From Streptomyces bathyalis (GTDB lineage Bacteria; Actinomycetota; Actinomycetes; Streptomycetales; Streptomycetaceae), in NCBI RefSeq assembly GCF_015910445.1, contig NZ_CP048882.1:868001-932000 (forward strand): a stretch of DNA of 64,000 nt. Direction: 5' to 3'. Position numbers and translations under genes: made by a program. Every line of letters begins with the position of its first letter. Position 1 is the stretch's first letter. The notes below the pieces were generated by a model, which saw only the letters and a list, made by a program, of their open reading frames with translations, did not search any database and had not been told where the DNA came from. Shown here piece by piece: positions 7,872 through 16,427 of the stretch.

Positions 7872-8875
7872 AGGGATCGCCTCCTTCGTTCGCGGAGGAG
7901 GTCTGCGCCGACCGCCGCGACGATGAACAGACCGATGAACAGCTGGGTGAGTTCGTTCTGCCAGTTCAGCAAGGTGACGGCGCTCGTGATGGTGCTGACG
8001 AGCATCGCCCCGAGCAGGGTTCCGACGACGCTGCCACGGCCGCCGAGGATGCTGGTCCCGCCGATCACCACCGCCGCGATGACCTCCAGTTCGAAGCCGG
8101 TGCCGATGTCCTGCCCGACGAGGCCGCCCGATCCGATGCGGACGCACGCGGCGAGGCCGACCAGCAGGCCGACGAGCACGTAGACGCTGATCTGGCGGCG
8201 CTCCACCCGGACACCCGCGAGCCGCGCGGCGGAGGCGTCGCCGCCCACGGCGTACAGGTGTCTGCCGGTGGGCACGTAGCGCATGTACGTCCAGGCCCCG
8301 GCCGCGAGCACGAGCGCGAGGACCGCGGCGTGCGGCACCCCGAGGGACAGCCCGCTCTCCCCGCCGCCCAGCACGCCCAGCGTGCCCGGAACGCCCGAGA
8401 CCTGCTTGGAATCGAAGATCTGCAGGGCCACGAAGCGGAACACGTTGAGTGTGCCGAACGTGACGATGATCGGATGCAGCCGTCCGTACGCGACGAGCAG
8501 GCCGTTGACCAGTCCGAGGACCGCCCCGGTCACGACCGCGACGCCCACCGCCATCAGCAGCCCGGCGCCGGCGTCGCGCAGGAGCTTGGCCACGACGACG
8601 CCGACCACGGCGAGCGTGCCGCCCACGGAGACATCGATGCCGGCGGTGACGATGACCGCCGTCATGCCGATTCCCGCGATCGCCACGGGCGCCACGGTGA
8701 ACAGGATGTTCTGCAGATTGGACGCTGCGAAGAAGGTGTCCGTGCTCAGGGCCAGCGCCAGCCAGAGCGCCACGAGCAGCGCGGCAAGCACCACTTCCTG
8801 GCCCTCGGCCAGGCGGAGTGATCCGTGCCGTGCACGCGAGGGCGCCCTGTCCTTTTCGAGGGTGGCCGATGACAT
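7868..8875 (-). CDS. sugar ABC transporter permease 1 (RbsC/LsrC/RhaP family)
   Basis: This 335-residue integral membrane protein carries the family signature VTAGIDVSVGGTLAVVGVV near residues 62-80, the loop YAVGGDASAARLAGVRV and the late GGTSILGGRGSVVGTLLGA. It begins 2 bases after the ATPase stop, with an AAGGAGGT ribosome site inside the end of the ATPase gene. Two distinct permease genes rather than one indicate a heterodimeric pore. Confidence 0.93.
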   Translation of the reverse strand: MSSATLEKDRAPSRARHGSLRLAEGQEVVLAALLVALWLALALSTDTFFAASNLQNILFTVAPVAIAGIGMTAVIVTAGIDVSVGGTLAVVGVVVAKLLRDAGAGLLMAVGVAVVTGAVLGLVNGLLVAYGRLHPIIVTFGTLNVFRFVALQIFDSKQVSGVPGTLGVLGGGESGLSLGVPHAAVLALVLAAGAWTYMRYVPTGRHLYAVGGDASAARLAGVRVERRQISVYVLVGLLVGLAACVRIGSGGLVGQDIGTGFELEVIAAVVIGGTSILGGRGSVVGTLLGAMLVSTITSAVTLLNWQNELTQLFIGLFIVAAVGADLLRERRRRSL

Positions 8876-8877
8876 CG

Positions 8878-10431
8878 TCAGGGCACCTCCTTGGTGATGG
8901 CCGCCCTCGCGGCGTCCAGTTCCGTCGACTCCTCCTCGGCACCGCCGGCCGCCGCGGACAGCAGGTCCGCCTGCGAGGCGCCGCGGGCGAACTCACCGGC
9001 CACTTCTCCCTCCCGCATCACCAGCACCCGGTCGGCCAGGCGCTGGAGTTCGGCCAGGTCGGAGGAGACGACGAGCACCGCGCTGCCCCGGTCGGCGAGG
9101 GAGAGCACGATGTCGTGGATCTCGTCCTTCGCCCCGACGTCCACGCCCTGGGTGGGCTCCTCCAGCACGAGGATGTCCGGCCGTTCGACGAGCGACCGTG
9201 CCAGGACGACCTTCTGCTGGTTGCCGCCGGAGAGCGTTCCCACCAGCGTCTGCACCCCGGGGGCCTTGATCGCGATGCGCTGGAGGAATTCCGTCGCGAC
9301 GGTCCTCTCACGGCGGCGGTCCATCGCCACGCCGAGCTTGCTCAGCATCGGCAGGTGCCCTATCGAGATGTTGAAGCCGATCGACTTGGACGCGAAGACG
9401 CCCTGGACCTTGCGGTTCGCCGGCAGCATCGCGACACCCGCGCGCACGGCGTCCTGGGTGCTGCGCAACCGCCGCCGCTCGCCGCCGACGACGACCGTGC
9501 CGGTGTCCGCCGGATCGATCCCGTAGAGGGCCCGTGCCACCTCGTTCACGCCGGAGCCGACCAGCCCGTACAGGCCGACGACCTCACCGCGGTCGATCAC
9601 CATGTCCACGTCGCGGAAGGCACCGCCGCTGCCCAGTCCGCGCACTTCGAGCACGGGATCGGAGGCAGGGGCGTCCCTGGTGATCTGCCGGGAGTCCAGG
9701 GCGTGCCCGACCATCAGCTCGGCTGTCTGCCGGACGGTCAGCTCCCGCGCGGGCCGGGTGGCGACGACCTCACCGTCGCGGAGCACGGTCACGCGGTCGG
9801 CGACCACGACGAGTTCGTCGAGGCGGTGGCTGATGTAGATCACGCCGACACCCTCCGCCTTCACCGAGTCGATGACGCGGAAGAGTGTCTGCACCTCCTG
9901 GTCGGTGAGGATCGCCGACGGCTCGTCGAGGATGAGGACGCGCACCTCGTGTGCGAACGCCTTGGCTATGGACACCAGTTGCTGCTCGGCCACGGGCAGG
10001 TCCGCGGCGCGTTCGTCCGCGAGCGCCGGATCGAGGCCGAGGCGTTCGAGCAGTCCGGAGACGCGCCGGCGCTGTCCGCCCCAGTCGATGAGGACACCTC
10101 GTCTCAGCTCCCGGCCGAGGAAGATGTTCTCCGCGACCGTCAACTCGCCGAACAGCTGCGGTTCCTGGTAGACGGTCGCGATCCCGGCGGCGAGTGCCGA
10201 GTTCGTGTCACCGGCCGACAGCGTCGTGCCGCCGACTCCGACCGTTCCCTCGTCCGGGGCCTCCGCACCTGAAATGATCTTGATGAGCGTGGACTTGCCG
10301 GCGCCGTTCTCGCCGACCAGGGCATGCACCTCGCCCGCGCGCACATCGAAGTCCACGCCGCGCAGGGCCTGTACACCGCTGTAGCGCTTGCGTATCCCAC
10401 GGGAGACCAGAAGCGTCTCGGACTCGGTCAT
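8878..10431 (-). CDS. sugar ABC transporter ATP-binding protein (RbsA-type, two nucleotide-binding domains)
   Basis: The 517-residue protein contains two fused ATPase domains. Domain 1 has Walker A GENGAGKS, the atypical signature LPVAEQQ and Walker B VLILDEPS. Domain 2 has a degenerate Walker A (GLVGSGVNE, without the lysine), signature LSGGNQQ and Walker B VLVLEEPT, with Glu where Asp is usual. Such asymmetry is normal for RbsA/LsrA/RhaT proteins, where domain 1 does most of the hydrolysis. The ATG at 10431 follows GAGGAGTGAG; in-frame codons upstream of it are not conserved in character. Confidence 0.94.
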   Translation of the reverse strand: MTESETLLVSRGIRKRYSGVQALRGVDFDVRAGEVHALVGENGAGKSTLIKIISGAEAPDEGTVGVGGTTLSAGDTNSALAAGIATVYQEPQLFGELTVAENIFLGRELRRGVLIDWGGQRRRVSGLLERLGLDPALADERAADLPVAEQQLVSIAKAFAHEVRVLILDEPSAILTDQEVQTLFRVIDSVKAEGVGVIYISHRLDELVVVADRVTVLRDGEVVATRPARELTVRQTAELMVGHALDSRQITRDAPASDPVLEVRGLGSGGAFRDVDMVIDRGEVVGLYGLVGSGVNEVARALYGIDPADTGTVVVGGERRRLRSTQDAVRAGVAMLPANRKVQGVFASKSIGFNISIGHLPMLSKLGVAMDRRRERTVATEFLQRIAIKAPGVQTLVGTLSGGNQQKVVLARSLVERPDILVLEEPTQGVDVGAKDEIHDIVLSLADRGSAVLVVSSDLAELQRLADRVLVMREGEVAGEFARGASQADLLSAAAGGAEEESTELDAARAAITKEVP

Positions 10432-10454
10432 CTCACTCCTCGGCCCCGCCCCGT

Positions 10455-10490
10455 GAACCGGCCGCGGGCGTGCGGCCCGGCGGCCGGTTC
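10455..10490 (-). promoter_or_regulatory. intercistronic hairpin between binding-protein and ATPase genes
   Basis: GAACCGGCCG (10455-10464) pairs with CGGCCGGTTC (10481-10490) across 16 bases. Hairpins at this place often protect or terminate the binding-protein message so that it accumulates above the transporter genes; that use here is inferred. Confidence 0.45.
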
Positions 10491-10513
10491 GCGGAGCGCG
10501 GCTCGTGACGGCG

Positions 10514-11533
10514 TCAGTAGTCGTAGTCGTCCACGTTGTCCTTGGTGATGCGCAGCGGCTCACCGAGGAGCAGTTCCTTGCGGTCCGGGAAGTACTTCAC
10601 GGCCGGGAGCTTGTCGTTGACCTTGTTCGTCTTCTTGAACGACTTGCCCTCGCTGAGCTGCTTGCCGGCCCACACCGTCAGATAGCCCAGCTCCTCGACG
10701 TCCCACAGGACCGAGCCCGCGGACGATCCGTCCTCCAGGTAGGGCTTCATCGACTTCGGGGTGCCGACGCCGGTGGTGGCGACCTTTCCGGTCTTGCCGG
10801 CCTCACGCACGGCCTTGGCCACACCGGGCGCCGAGGTGGTGCACTCGCCGACGAGGCCCTTCAGGTCCGGGTGGGCGTTCATCAGGTCCTTGGCCATGGA
10901 CACGGCCTTGGCCTCGTCCTCGCCCGCGTACACGATGTCGACGATCTCCGCCTTCGGGTACTTCTTCTTCGTGTACTTCTTCTGCTCCTTGATCCAGGAG
11001 TTGAGGTTCTCCGCCGTCTGCCCGCAGGAGACGATCGCGTACTTGCCCTTGCCGTCCATCTCCTTCATCAGCGTGTCGGTCAGCGCCGTGCTGATGCCTT
11101 CCGGGGTGGCCTGGTTGACGAAGACCTCGCGGTCGGAGTTGGGGGCGTCGGTGTCGGACGTCATCGGGTGGACGCCCTGGTCCTTGGCGTCGCGCAGGAT
11201 CGGCGGCATGGAGTCGGGGTCGTTGGGCGCCACGGCGAGCACGTCGACGCGCTGCTGGAGAAGCGACTTGACGATGTCGGTCTGCGCACCCGGATCGGCC
11301 GTGGTGGGCCCCTTGTAGATCCACTGGGCGCCCAGGTCCTTCGCCGCCTTCTTGCCGCCCTTGTTCATGGCCTCGAAGTACGGAATGCCCTGGACCTTGG
11401 GCACGAACGCGACCTTCGGCTTGTCACCGCCCGACTCCCCGGACCCGTTGTTCTTCTTGCTGCACCCTGCCAGCGTCATCGACGCCGACAAGGCCACCAC
11501 GACACCCGCGGCGACACCTCGCGAAATACGCAT
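10514..11533 (-). CDS. sugar ABC transporter substrate-binding lipoprotein (LsrB/RhaS-like)
   Basis: This 339-residue protein has a lipoprotein signal peptide with lipobox LAGC (Cys24) and the type-I periplasmic binding fold. It shares landmarks with LsrB (KVAFVPKV, TSDTD, a terminal ITKDNVDDYDY). Of the LsrB residues that contact AI-2, the first lysine and the aspartate in TSDTD appear kept, but the Asp-Gln pair reads Asn-Leu and the Pro-x-Ala region reads GECTTS. AI-2 is therefore a poor guess and another sugar is more likely. The ATG at 11533 has AAGGAGAGG upstream. It heads the transport part of the operon. Confidence 0.9.
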   Translation of the reverse strand: MRISRGVAAGVVVALSASMTLAGCSKKNNGSGESGGDKPKVAFVPKVQGIPYFEAMNKGGKKAAKDLGAQWIYKGPTTADPGAQTDIVKSLLQQRVDVLAVAPNDPDSMPPILRDAKDQGVHPMTSDTDAPNSDREVFVNQATPEGISTALTDTLMKEMDGKGKYAIVSCGQTAENLNSWIKEQKKYTKKKYPKAEIVDIVYAGEDEAKAVSMAKDLMNAHPDLKGLVGECTTSAPGVAKAVREAGKTGKVATTGVGTPKSMKPYLEDGSSAGSVLWDVEELGYLTVWAGKQLSEGKSFKKTNKVNDKLPAVKYFPDRKELLLGEPLRITKDNVDDYDY

Positions 11534-11737
11534 CCTGCCTCTCCTTCTCTGGGGCGCCCGGCCCGAAGGTCCGGGCTGATCGTTCAGTCCGTGATTCCCG
11601 CCTTTTCCGAATCGGCCGCGACCCGCTGCCGGTAGCGGCGCACCTCGTGCGTCCGGCCGCCTGACTGCCTGATCCGCCGAGGTCGACGCTCCCGCCGTCC
11701 GCTCGGGGGTCAACCGCAGGGGCCCGTCTCCTGGTCG

Positions 11738-12526
11738 TCATGTCGCGCCTTCCGCCGATACGGCGGCACGGCGCACCGGCACTCCCACCTCGCGCCACCG
11801 GCCGACGAGTTCATCGGAGGCGTCCGCGTCGGTGATCAGTCCCGTGACGTGCTCGGAGCCGACGAAGGGGTGCAGGGCGAACCTGCCGACCTTGCTGGAG
11901 TCGAAGAGGCCGTACACCTCGTGGCAGAGCGACACGAGCATGCGCTTGGCCTCGGTCTCCTCGGCGGACAGCTCCATCAACCCGAGTTCGGGCGAGAGGG
12001 AGCGCACTCCGAAGAACCCCCGGGCGACCCGGCCCCGGCCGCTGAACGCCTCGCCGATGTCGCCGACCAGCGACCACGAGGACCTGCGGAGCGTGCCGCC
12101 CGGCATCACCACCGTGGCGTCGGACTCGCTGAGCACCTCCGCCGCGCGCAGCCCGTTGGTGACGACGATCAGGCCGCCGCGGTCACGGATCTCGCGGGCC
12201 AGGTGGTAGCAGGTCGTGCTGCAGTCCAGGACGATTGCGTCGCCGTCGTTGACCAGTTCTGCCGCGGCCCGTGCGATCGCCTGCTTCTCCGGCACCCGGT
12301 AGCGCACCCGCATCTCGAAGGCACCCTCGTCGGCGCCCCGGACGGCCACCGCGCCACCGCGGACCCTGCGCAGGATCCTGCGCCGCTCCAGAGCGTCGAG
12401 GTCCTTGCGCACCGTCACCACGGAGACGCCCAGGCGCTCGGCCAGTTCCGGGACGCTCACCCGTCCCGTCCCCTCGAGCAGCCGCAGCACCTCCTGCTGG
12501 CGCTCGTGCTCTGCGATACCCGGCAT
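11738..12526 (-). CDS. DeoR-family sugar-operon repressor
   Basis: The 262-residue protein has a DeoR winged helix at about residues 6-58 (LAERLGVSVVTVRKDLDALE) and a C-terminal sugar-phosphate sensor domain with GDAIVLDCSTTCYHLA and GFFGVRSLSPELGL. Family members repress sugar catabolic operons and release on binding a phosphorylated intermediate. It lies upstream of the transporter on the same strand, 204 bases before the binding protein. The DNA in front of it carries several GAAAG/CTTTC elements that may be its operators. GAGGAG precedes the ATG. Confidence 0.92.
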   Translation of the reverse strand: MPGIAEHERQQEVLRLLEGTGRVSVPELAERLGVSVVTVRKDLDALERRRILRRVRGGAVAVRGADEGAFEMRVRYRVPEKQAIARAAAELVNDGDAIVLDCSTTCYHLAREIRDRGGLIVVTNGLRAAEVLSESDATVVMPGGTLRRSSWSLVGDIGEAFSGRGRVARGFFGVRSLSPELGLMELSAEETEAKRMLVSLCHEVYGLFDSSKVGRFALHPFVGSEHVTGLITDADASDELVGRWREVGVPVRRAAVSAEGAT

Positions 12527-12550
12527 GTCTCACTGCTCCTCGCACGAGGC

Positions 12551-12745
12551 GAAAGCACCCGGCGGTCTTTCGAATCGCTGCGTGAGACTAGAAATCACAA
12601 AGTCGGAAAGTCAATGAATGAAACAGAAGCCGCACCCGAAACGCTTTCTTTCGAAAGCGCGTGGTGACGGGATGCTTACGAAAGATGTGACGGAGCCGTG
12701 GAGAACCGGCCTCACATCCCGTCCGACCTGTGAATTTCAAGAAAG
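12551..12745. promoter_or_regulatory. cluster of GAAAG/CTTTC motifs, candidate DeoR operators
   Basis: The motif occurs at 12551-12555, 12567-12574 (CTTTCGAA), 12607-12611, 12643-12660 (CGCTTTC-N4-GAAAGCG, perfect arms), 12679-12684 and 12735-12745 (TTTCAAGAAA). The stretch is clearly A/T-richer than its surroundings and separates the DeoR gene from the divergent oxidoreductase. It otherwise holds no gene. Confidence 0.5.
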
Positions 12746-12805
12746 GTGTGCCCCGATCGGGTGCCCGTGAGGAATACCGCCGGCGACCCTCGCCGCTGTC
12801 CCGGC

Positions 12806-13717
12806 ATGACGACGAACGAACACCCCGGGCACACCCAGCGGTTCGGCCGGATCGGCGTGTGGAACACGGCACTGGGCTCGACAAGCCCCTCACGCCGCAC
12901 GGAAATCGAGGAAACGGCAGCGGAACTCGAGGAGTTGGGCTTCGGCGCCCTCTGGATCGGCGGCAGTCCGGCTCCGGAGCAGGCCGAGCCCCTGCTGGCC
13001 GCCACATCGACGGTCACCGTCGGCACCAGCATCATGAACATCTGGCAGCACACGGCGGAGGAAGCCGCGACCCAGCACGCCCGGCTCAACATGGCGCACG
13101 GCGGCCGCTTCGTGCTCGGAATGGGCGTCAGCCATGCCGAGGCCGCGAAGGATGACGCCACACGGGACGAGCTGCGCCGGCGCCCGTACAGCGCGATGCG
13201 CACGTATCTCGACGGGCTGGACGCCGCATCGCAGCCCGTACCGGCAGGCGAGCGTGCCCTGGCGGCCCTGGGCCCGAAGATGCTGGAACTCTCGCGGGAC
13301 CGAGCCCTGGGGGCTCTGCCGTATCTGGTGACGGCGGAGCACACCGCCCGGGCCCGTGAGGTGCTCGGCACGGACGCGCTGCTCGCCCCCGAGCTCAAGG
13401 TCGTCCTCGACGCCGACCGGGATCGGGCCCGCGCGAGGGCCCGCGACTACCTGCAGCGCTACCTGGCCCTGGCCAACTACCGCAACAGCTGGCTGCGCAT
13501 GGGCTTCGGCGAGGACGACCTGGCGGACGGGGGCAGCGACCGTTTGCTGGACGCGGTCTACGCCTTCGGTGATGCGGAGGCCGTACGGACCCGTGTCGGG
13601 ACGTTCTTCGACGCGGGCGCCGATCACGTGGCTCTTCAGGTGGTCACCGAGGACACGTTCAACGCGCTGCCGCTCCCCCAGTGGCGCACGCTCGCGGAAG
13701 CACTGCTGCCGGGCTGA
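12806..13717 (+). CDS. LLM-class F420-dependent oxidoreductase
   Basis: This 303-residue luciferase-like TIM-barrel protein begins RFGRIGVWNTALG and contains the cofactor-side motifs GFGALWIGG, TVGTSIMNIW and GGRFVLGMGVSH. It is of the compact actinobacterial TIGR03620-like type that uses F420 rather than flavin. The ATG at 12806 is chosen because the preceding residues are basic and uncharacteristic; no ribosome site is seen, and GTG 12746 is an alternative. It faces away from the DeoR gene across the GAAAG cluster, so co-regulation with the sugar locus is possible. The substrate is unknown. Confidence 0.87.
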   Translation: MTTNEHPGHTQRFGRIGVWNTALGSTSPSRRTEIEETAAELEELGFGALWIGGSPAPEQAEPLLAATSTVTVGTSIMNIWQHTAEEAATQHARLNMAHGGRFVLGMGVSHAEAAKDDATRDELRRRPYSAMRTYLDGLDAASQPVPAGERALAALGPKMLELSRDRALGALPYLVTAEHTARAREVLGTDALLAPELKVVLDADRDRARARARDYLQRYLALANYRNSWLRMGFGEDDLADGGSDRLLDAVYAFGDAEAVRTRVGTFFDAGADHVALQVVTEDTFNALPLPQWRTLAEALLPG

Positions 13718-13733
13718 GGCCGGACGTCGACGG

Positions 13734-13758
13734 GCGGCGCCGCCGATGGTGGCGCCGC
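13734..13758 (+). terminator. weak hairpin after the LLM oxidoreductase gene
   Basis: GCGGCGCC and GGCGCCGC form an 8-bp stem with a 9-base loop shortly after the stop. Confidence 0.4.
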
Positions 13759-13894
13759 GCGGGATGGGGCTCTCGTCGATGTCCTTGCCGGAGACGGCCC
13801 TTCTCGGGCGCCCGCCGGCCTGTGGCGGGCACCCCGAGGAGGCGCCGGCCTGGGCCGGTTGACCTGGGGAGGCCGTCCCGTCGACGCTTGCCAT

Positions 13895-14461
13895 GTGAGC
13901 AGCGACAGACCGAATGTGAGGGTGACCAGGCGGGTCCCGCGGGTGTGGGGAGCGCGCGAGGAGGAGGTTCGCAGGGCCTACCCGTGCGACGCCCTCCTCG
14001 CCGAGCCGGAGGAAGAGTGGTTCCGCGCCGTCACGGTCGCCGCCGACCGCGCCACCGTCTTCCGCTGGCTCTGCCAGCTCAAGGTCGCTCCCTACAGCTA
14101 CGACCTGCTGGACAACTCCGGGCGCCGGAGCCCGCGGCACCTCACACCCGGCGCCGCGGACCTGGAGGCGGGGCAGCGGGTGATGACCATCTTCCAGCTC
14201 GTCTCCTTCGCCGAGGACCGGCACATGACGCTGCTGCTGGACGACCCCAGAGGACGGCGGCTCTTCGGGACCTTCGCCGTCACCTACGCGGTGAGCGAGG
14301 AACGACCGGGCACGACCAGGCTGCTGGCGAAACTGGTCGTGGGTGGCGACGAAGGCGAAGGCGTGCTCGGCCGGCTGCGCCGGCGCTTCCTGGCGTGGGG
14401 TGACCTGCTGATGATGCGCCGGCAGCTGCTGACCCTGAGGAAGCTGGCCGAGGGGCGCTGA
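13895..14461 (+). CDS. SRPBCC-superfamily protein
   Basis: The 188-residue protein (GTG start) shows the pattern of a START/polyketide-cyclase-like ligand-binding fold: FRAVTVAADRATVFRWLCQL, then WxDxLDN-like LLDNSGRRSPR, and a long C-terminal helix (RRRFLAWGDLLMMRRQLLTLRKLAEG). Such proteins bind hydrophobic ligands; many have no known enzyme activity. A TTG at 13859 gives a longer form, but the extra residues look non-conserved. Neither start has a well-placed ribosome site. No operon partner is evident. Confidence 0.72.
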   Translation: MSSDRPNVRVTRRVPRVWGAREEEVRRAYPCDALLAEPEEEWFRAVTVAADRATVFRWLCQLKVAPYSYDLLDNSGRRSPRHLTPGAADLEAGQRVMTIFQLVSFAEDRHMTLLLDDPRGRRLFGTFAVTYAVSEERPGTTRLLAKLVVGGDEGEGVLGRLRRRFLAWGDLLMMRRQLLTLRKLAEGR

Positions 14462-14468
14462 CCGTACC

Positions 14469-14488
14469 GGCGCGGCACCGGCCGCGCC
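14469..14488. terminator. hairpin between convergent SRPBCC and APC genes
   Basis: GGCGCGG-CACCGG-CCGCGCC (7-bp stem, 6-base loop) lies just after the SRPBCC stop. Confidence 0.45.
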
Positions 14489-14570
14489 CGACTCGCAGTG
14501 CCGGCGCCCCGTAGGGCCAACGCCTCGTATGGCCCGCGCCTCGTCGGCGCCCCTCGCCCCCGCCCGTCAC

Positions 14571-16049
14571 TCAGTCGCCTGACGCCCCGCCCTTCACGTC
14601 GCCCTTCGCCTCGGTCCGCATGGCCAGGACGGAGTGCCGGCGTCCGTAGAAGAGGTAGATCAGCAGCCCCAGCGCCAGCCACACCCCGAACCGCAGCCAC
14701 GTGAAGACGTCGAGGTTGGCCATCAGATACAGGCATGCGGCAGCGGTGATCACCGGCAGCACGGGCGACAGCGGCACGCGGAACGGCCGCTCCAGCTCGG
14801 GGTTGCGGCGCCGCAGCACCGGCACCGCCAGGGCGACGATGAGGAATCCGGACAGGGCGCCGATGCTGACCATGTCCGCGAGTTCGGCGATCGGGACGAA
14901 CCCGGCCAGCAGCATGATCAGTACGGCGATCGCGATGGTCATCCGGTGCGGTGTGCGCCACCGCGGATGCACCTCGGAGAGCCTGCGCGGCAGCAGGCCG
15001 TCGCGGCTCATCGCGAAGCCGATCCGCCCGAGGGTGACGAGCTCGACCATCATCACCGACGTCAGACCGGTGATGGCGCCCAGTCCCACGAGCGCCCCGA
15101 CCCAGGGCGCTCCCGCCGACTGGAACGCCGCCGCGATCGGCGCGCCCTCGTCGATCTTCCGGTAGTCGACGACGGCGGTGAGCACCAGCGCCACGGCGAC
15201 GTAGAGCACCGTGCAGATCGCGAGGCTGCCGAGAAGGCCCCGGGGCAGGTCCCGCTTGGGCTCCTTGGTCTCCTCGCCGAGATTGGCGAGCGCCTCGAAC
15301 CCGGTGTAGGCGAAGAAGACGACCGCCGCGGCCGTGAGGACGCCTCCGAATCCGAAGGCGGACTGCTCCAGCCCCGCCAGGGCCTGGATCAGCGGCTGGT
15401 CGACGACGCTCGCGGTGGCCTCGGCGGGCTGCGCCGGCGGGACGAACGGGTCGAGGTTGGCTCCCCGCGCGAAGAAGAGGCCGGCGACGACGATCAGCAC
15501 GCACACGGACACCTTGATCACGACGAGTGCGTTGGTGAGCCTCGAGGACTCGCGGATGCCCGCGACCGCTACGACGGTGAGGACCGCGATGATCAGCACC
15601 GCGCCTATGTTGACCGTGGCCTGCTCGCCGAACCACTCCGGCGGCAGGTGCAGCAGATTGGCGACGTAGCCGGACCAGCTGCGCGAGACGACGGCGGCGC
15701 CGAGCGCGAATTCGAGCAGCAGATCCCAGCCGATGATCCAGGCGAACAGCTCTCCCAGAGTGGCGAAAGCGTAGGTGTAGGCACTGCCCGCGGTCGGGAC
15801 GGCGGAGGCGAGCTCGGCGTAGCACAGGGCCGCCAGAGCGGCGACGACGCCCGCGACCACGAAGGACACGACGACCGCGGGCCCCGCGTGCTGCTTCGCC
15901 TCGACGCCGACCAGCGTGAAGATGCCGGTGCCGATGATGACTCCGACGCCGAAGCCCGCGAGGGATATCGCGGACAGGCGGCGTTTCAGCGTGTTCTGCC
16001 GGCTTCGTTCGAGGACGTTCTCGACGGGCATCTTGCGCAGGATGTTCAT
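14571..16049 (-). CDS. amino acid permease, CAT-type APC family
   Basis: This 492-residue protein has about 13 hydrophobic segments. The N-terminus matches cationic-amino-acid-transporter homologues (LKRRLSAISLAGFGVGVIIGTGIFTLVG), with the family glycine motif in the first helix, GSAYTYAFATLGELFAWIIGWDLLLEF in helix 3 and the loop motif GEETKEPKRDLPRG after helix 6. It should be a proton-coupled amino acid importer or exchanger in the plasma membrane. The ATG at 16049 lacks a clear ribosome site. It stands alone between convergent and divergent neighbours. Confidence 0.9.
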   Translation of the reverse strand: MNILRKMPVENVLERSRQNTLKRRLSAISLAGFGVGVIIGTGIFTLVGVEAKQHAGPAVVVSFVVAGVVAALAALCYAELASAVPTAGSAYTYAFATLGELFAWIIGWDLLLEFALGAAVVSRSWSGYVANLLHLPPEWFGEQATVNIGAVLIIAVLTVVAVAGIRESSRLTNALVVIKVSVCVLIVVAGLFFARGANLDPFVPPAQPAEATASVVDQPLIQALAGLEQSAFGFGGVLTAAAVVFFAYTGFEALANLGEETKEPKRDLPRGLLGSLAICTVLYVAVALVLTAVVDYRKIDEGAPIAAAFQSAGAPWVGALVGLGAITGLTSVMMVELVTLGRIGFAMSRDGLLPRRLSEVHPRWRTPHRMTIAIAVLIMLLAGFVPIAELADMVSIGALSGFLIVALAVPVLRRRNPELERPFRVPLSPVLPVITAAACLYLMANLDVFTWLRFGVWLALGLLIYLFYGRRHSVLAMRTEAKGDVKGGASGD

Positions 16050-16427
16050 GGTGCGACTCGCTCTGTCGGGGCCCCGGGTGATCCGGGCTGGCGCGTTGTG
16101 ACCGCGGTCGCCGGCCGGGGACGCCGCCTGTCGATGGGATGTGGGGGTCCGTCGTGCTGTTGAGCAGGACAGTGCTGTCGGCCGACCGCCAACCCTGTCA
16201 TGCGTCGCCTCCGCCCGTGAACCCGGCAGGGGCCGCCCGGTGCCGGGACACAGGAGGTGCCCACGTGGATCCCGGCCCGAAGCGGGATCGCGGGCCGGGA
16301 GGCGCCGAGTTGAGTACGAGTACTCATGTACGCGGCTCGGCGTCTTCGGAAGAGTGCCCTGGTGTGAGGGCCCAGCAGGTTCTCTGCCGCCGCCGTCACG
16401 CGGCAACCGACAGCAGCACACTCCGGG
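16050..16427. other. divergent intergenic region, no gene seen
   Basis: The region holds a hairpin (TCCCGGCCCG 16270-16279 with CGGGCCGGGA 16291-16300) and the palindrome GAGTACTC at 16318-16325, flanked by further GTAC steps (16315-16331). I looked for a c-di-AMP or amino-acid riboswitch ahead of the permease and could not match a known consensus. Confidence 0.4.

Noticed and set aside
7872-8996. Extension of the permease 2 frame through the permease 1 gene
   Set aside because: The sequence before GTG 7871 is an out-of-frame reading of permease 1; the GTGA overlap marks the true start.
10514-11533. AI-2 (LsrB) identity for the binding protein
   Set aside because: Overall resemblance is clear but several AI-2 contact residues differ and the kinase is not LsrK-like, so only LsrB/RhaS-like is stated.
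14634-16163. A plus-strand frame of about 500 codons opposite the CAT-type permease
   Set aside because: The translation is rich in Arg, Asp, Gln and His without any domain, typical of an antisense shadow of a membrane-protein gene.
16050-16427. Riboswitch before the amino acid permease
   Set aside because: Hairpins exist but I could not match the conserved cores of the c-di-AMP, glycine or lysine classes.
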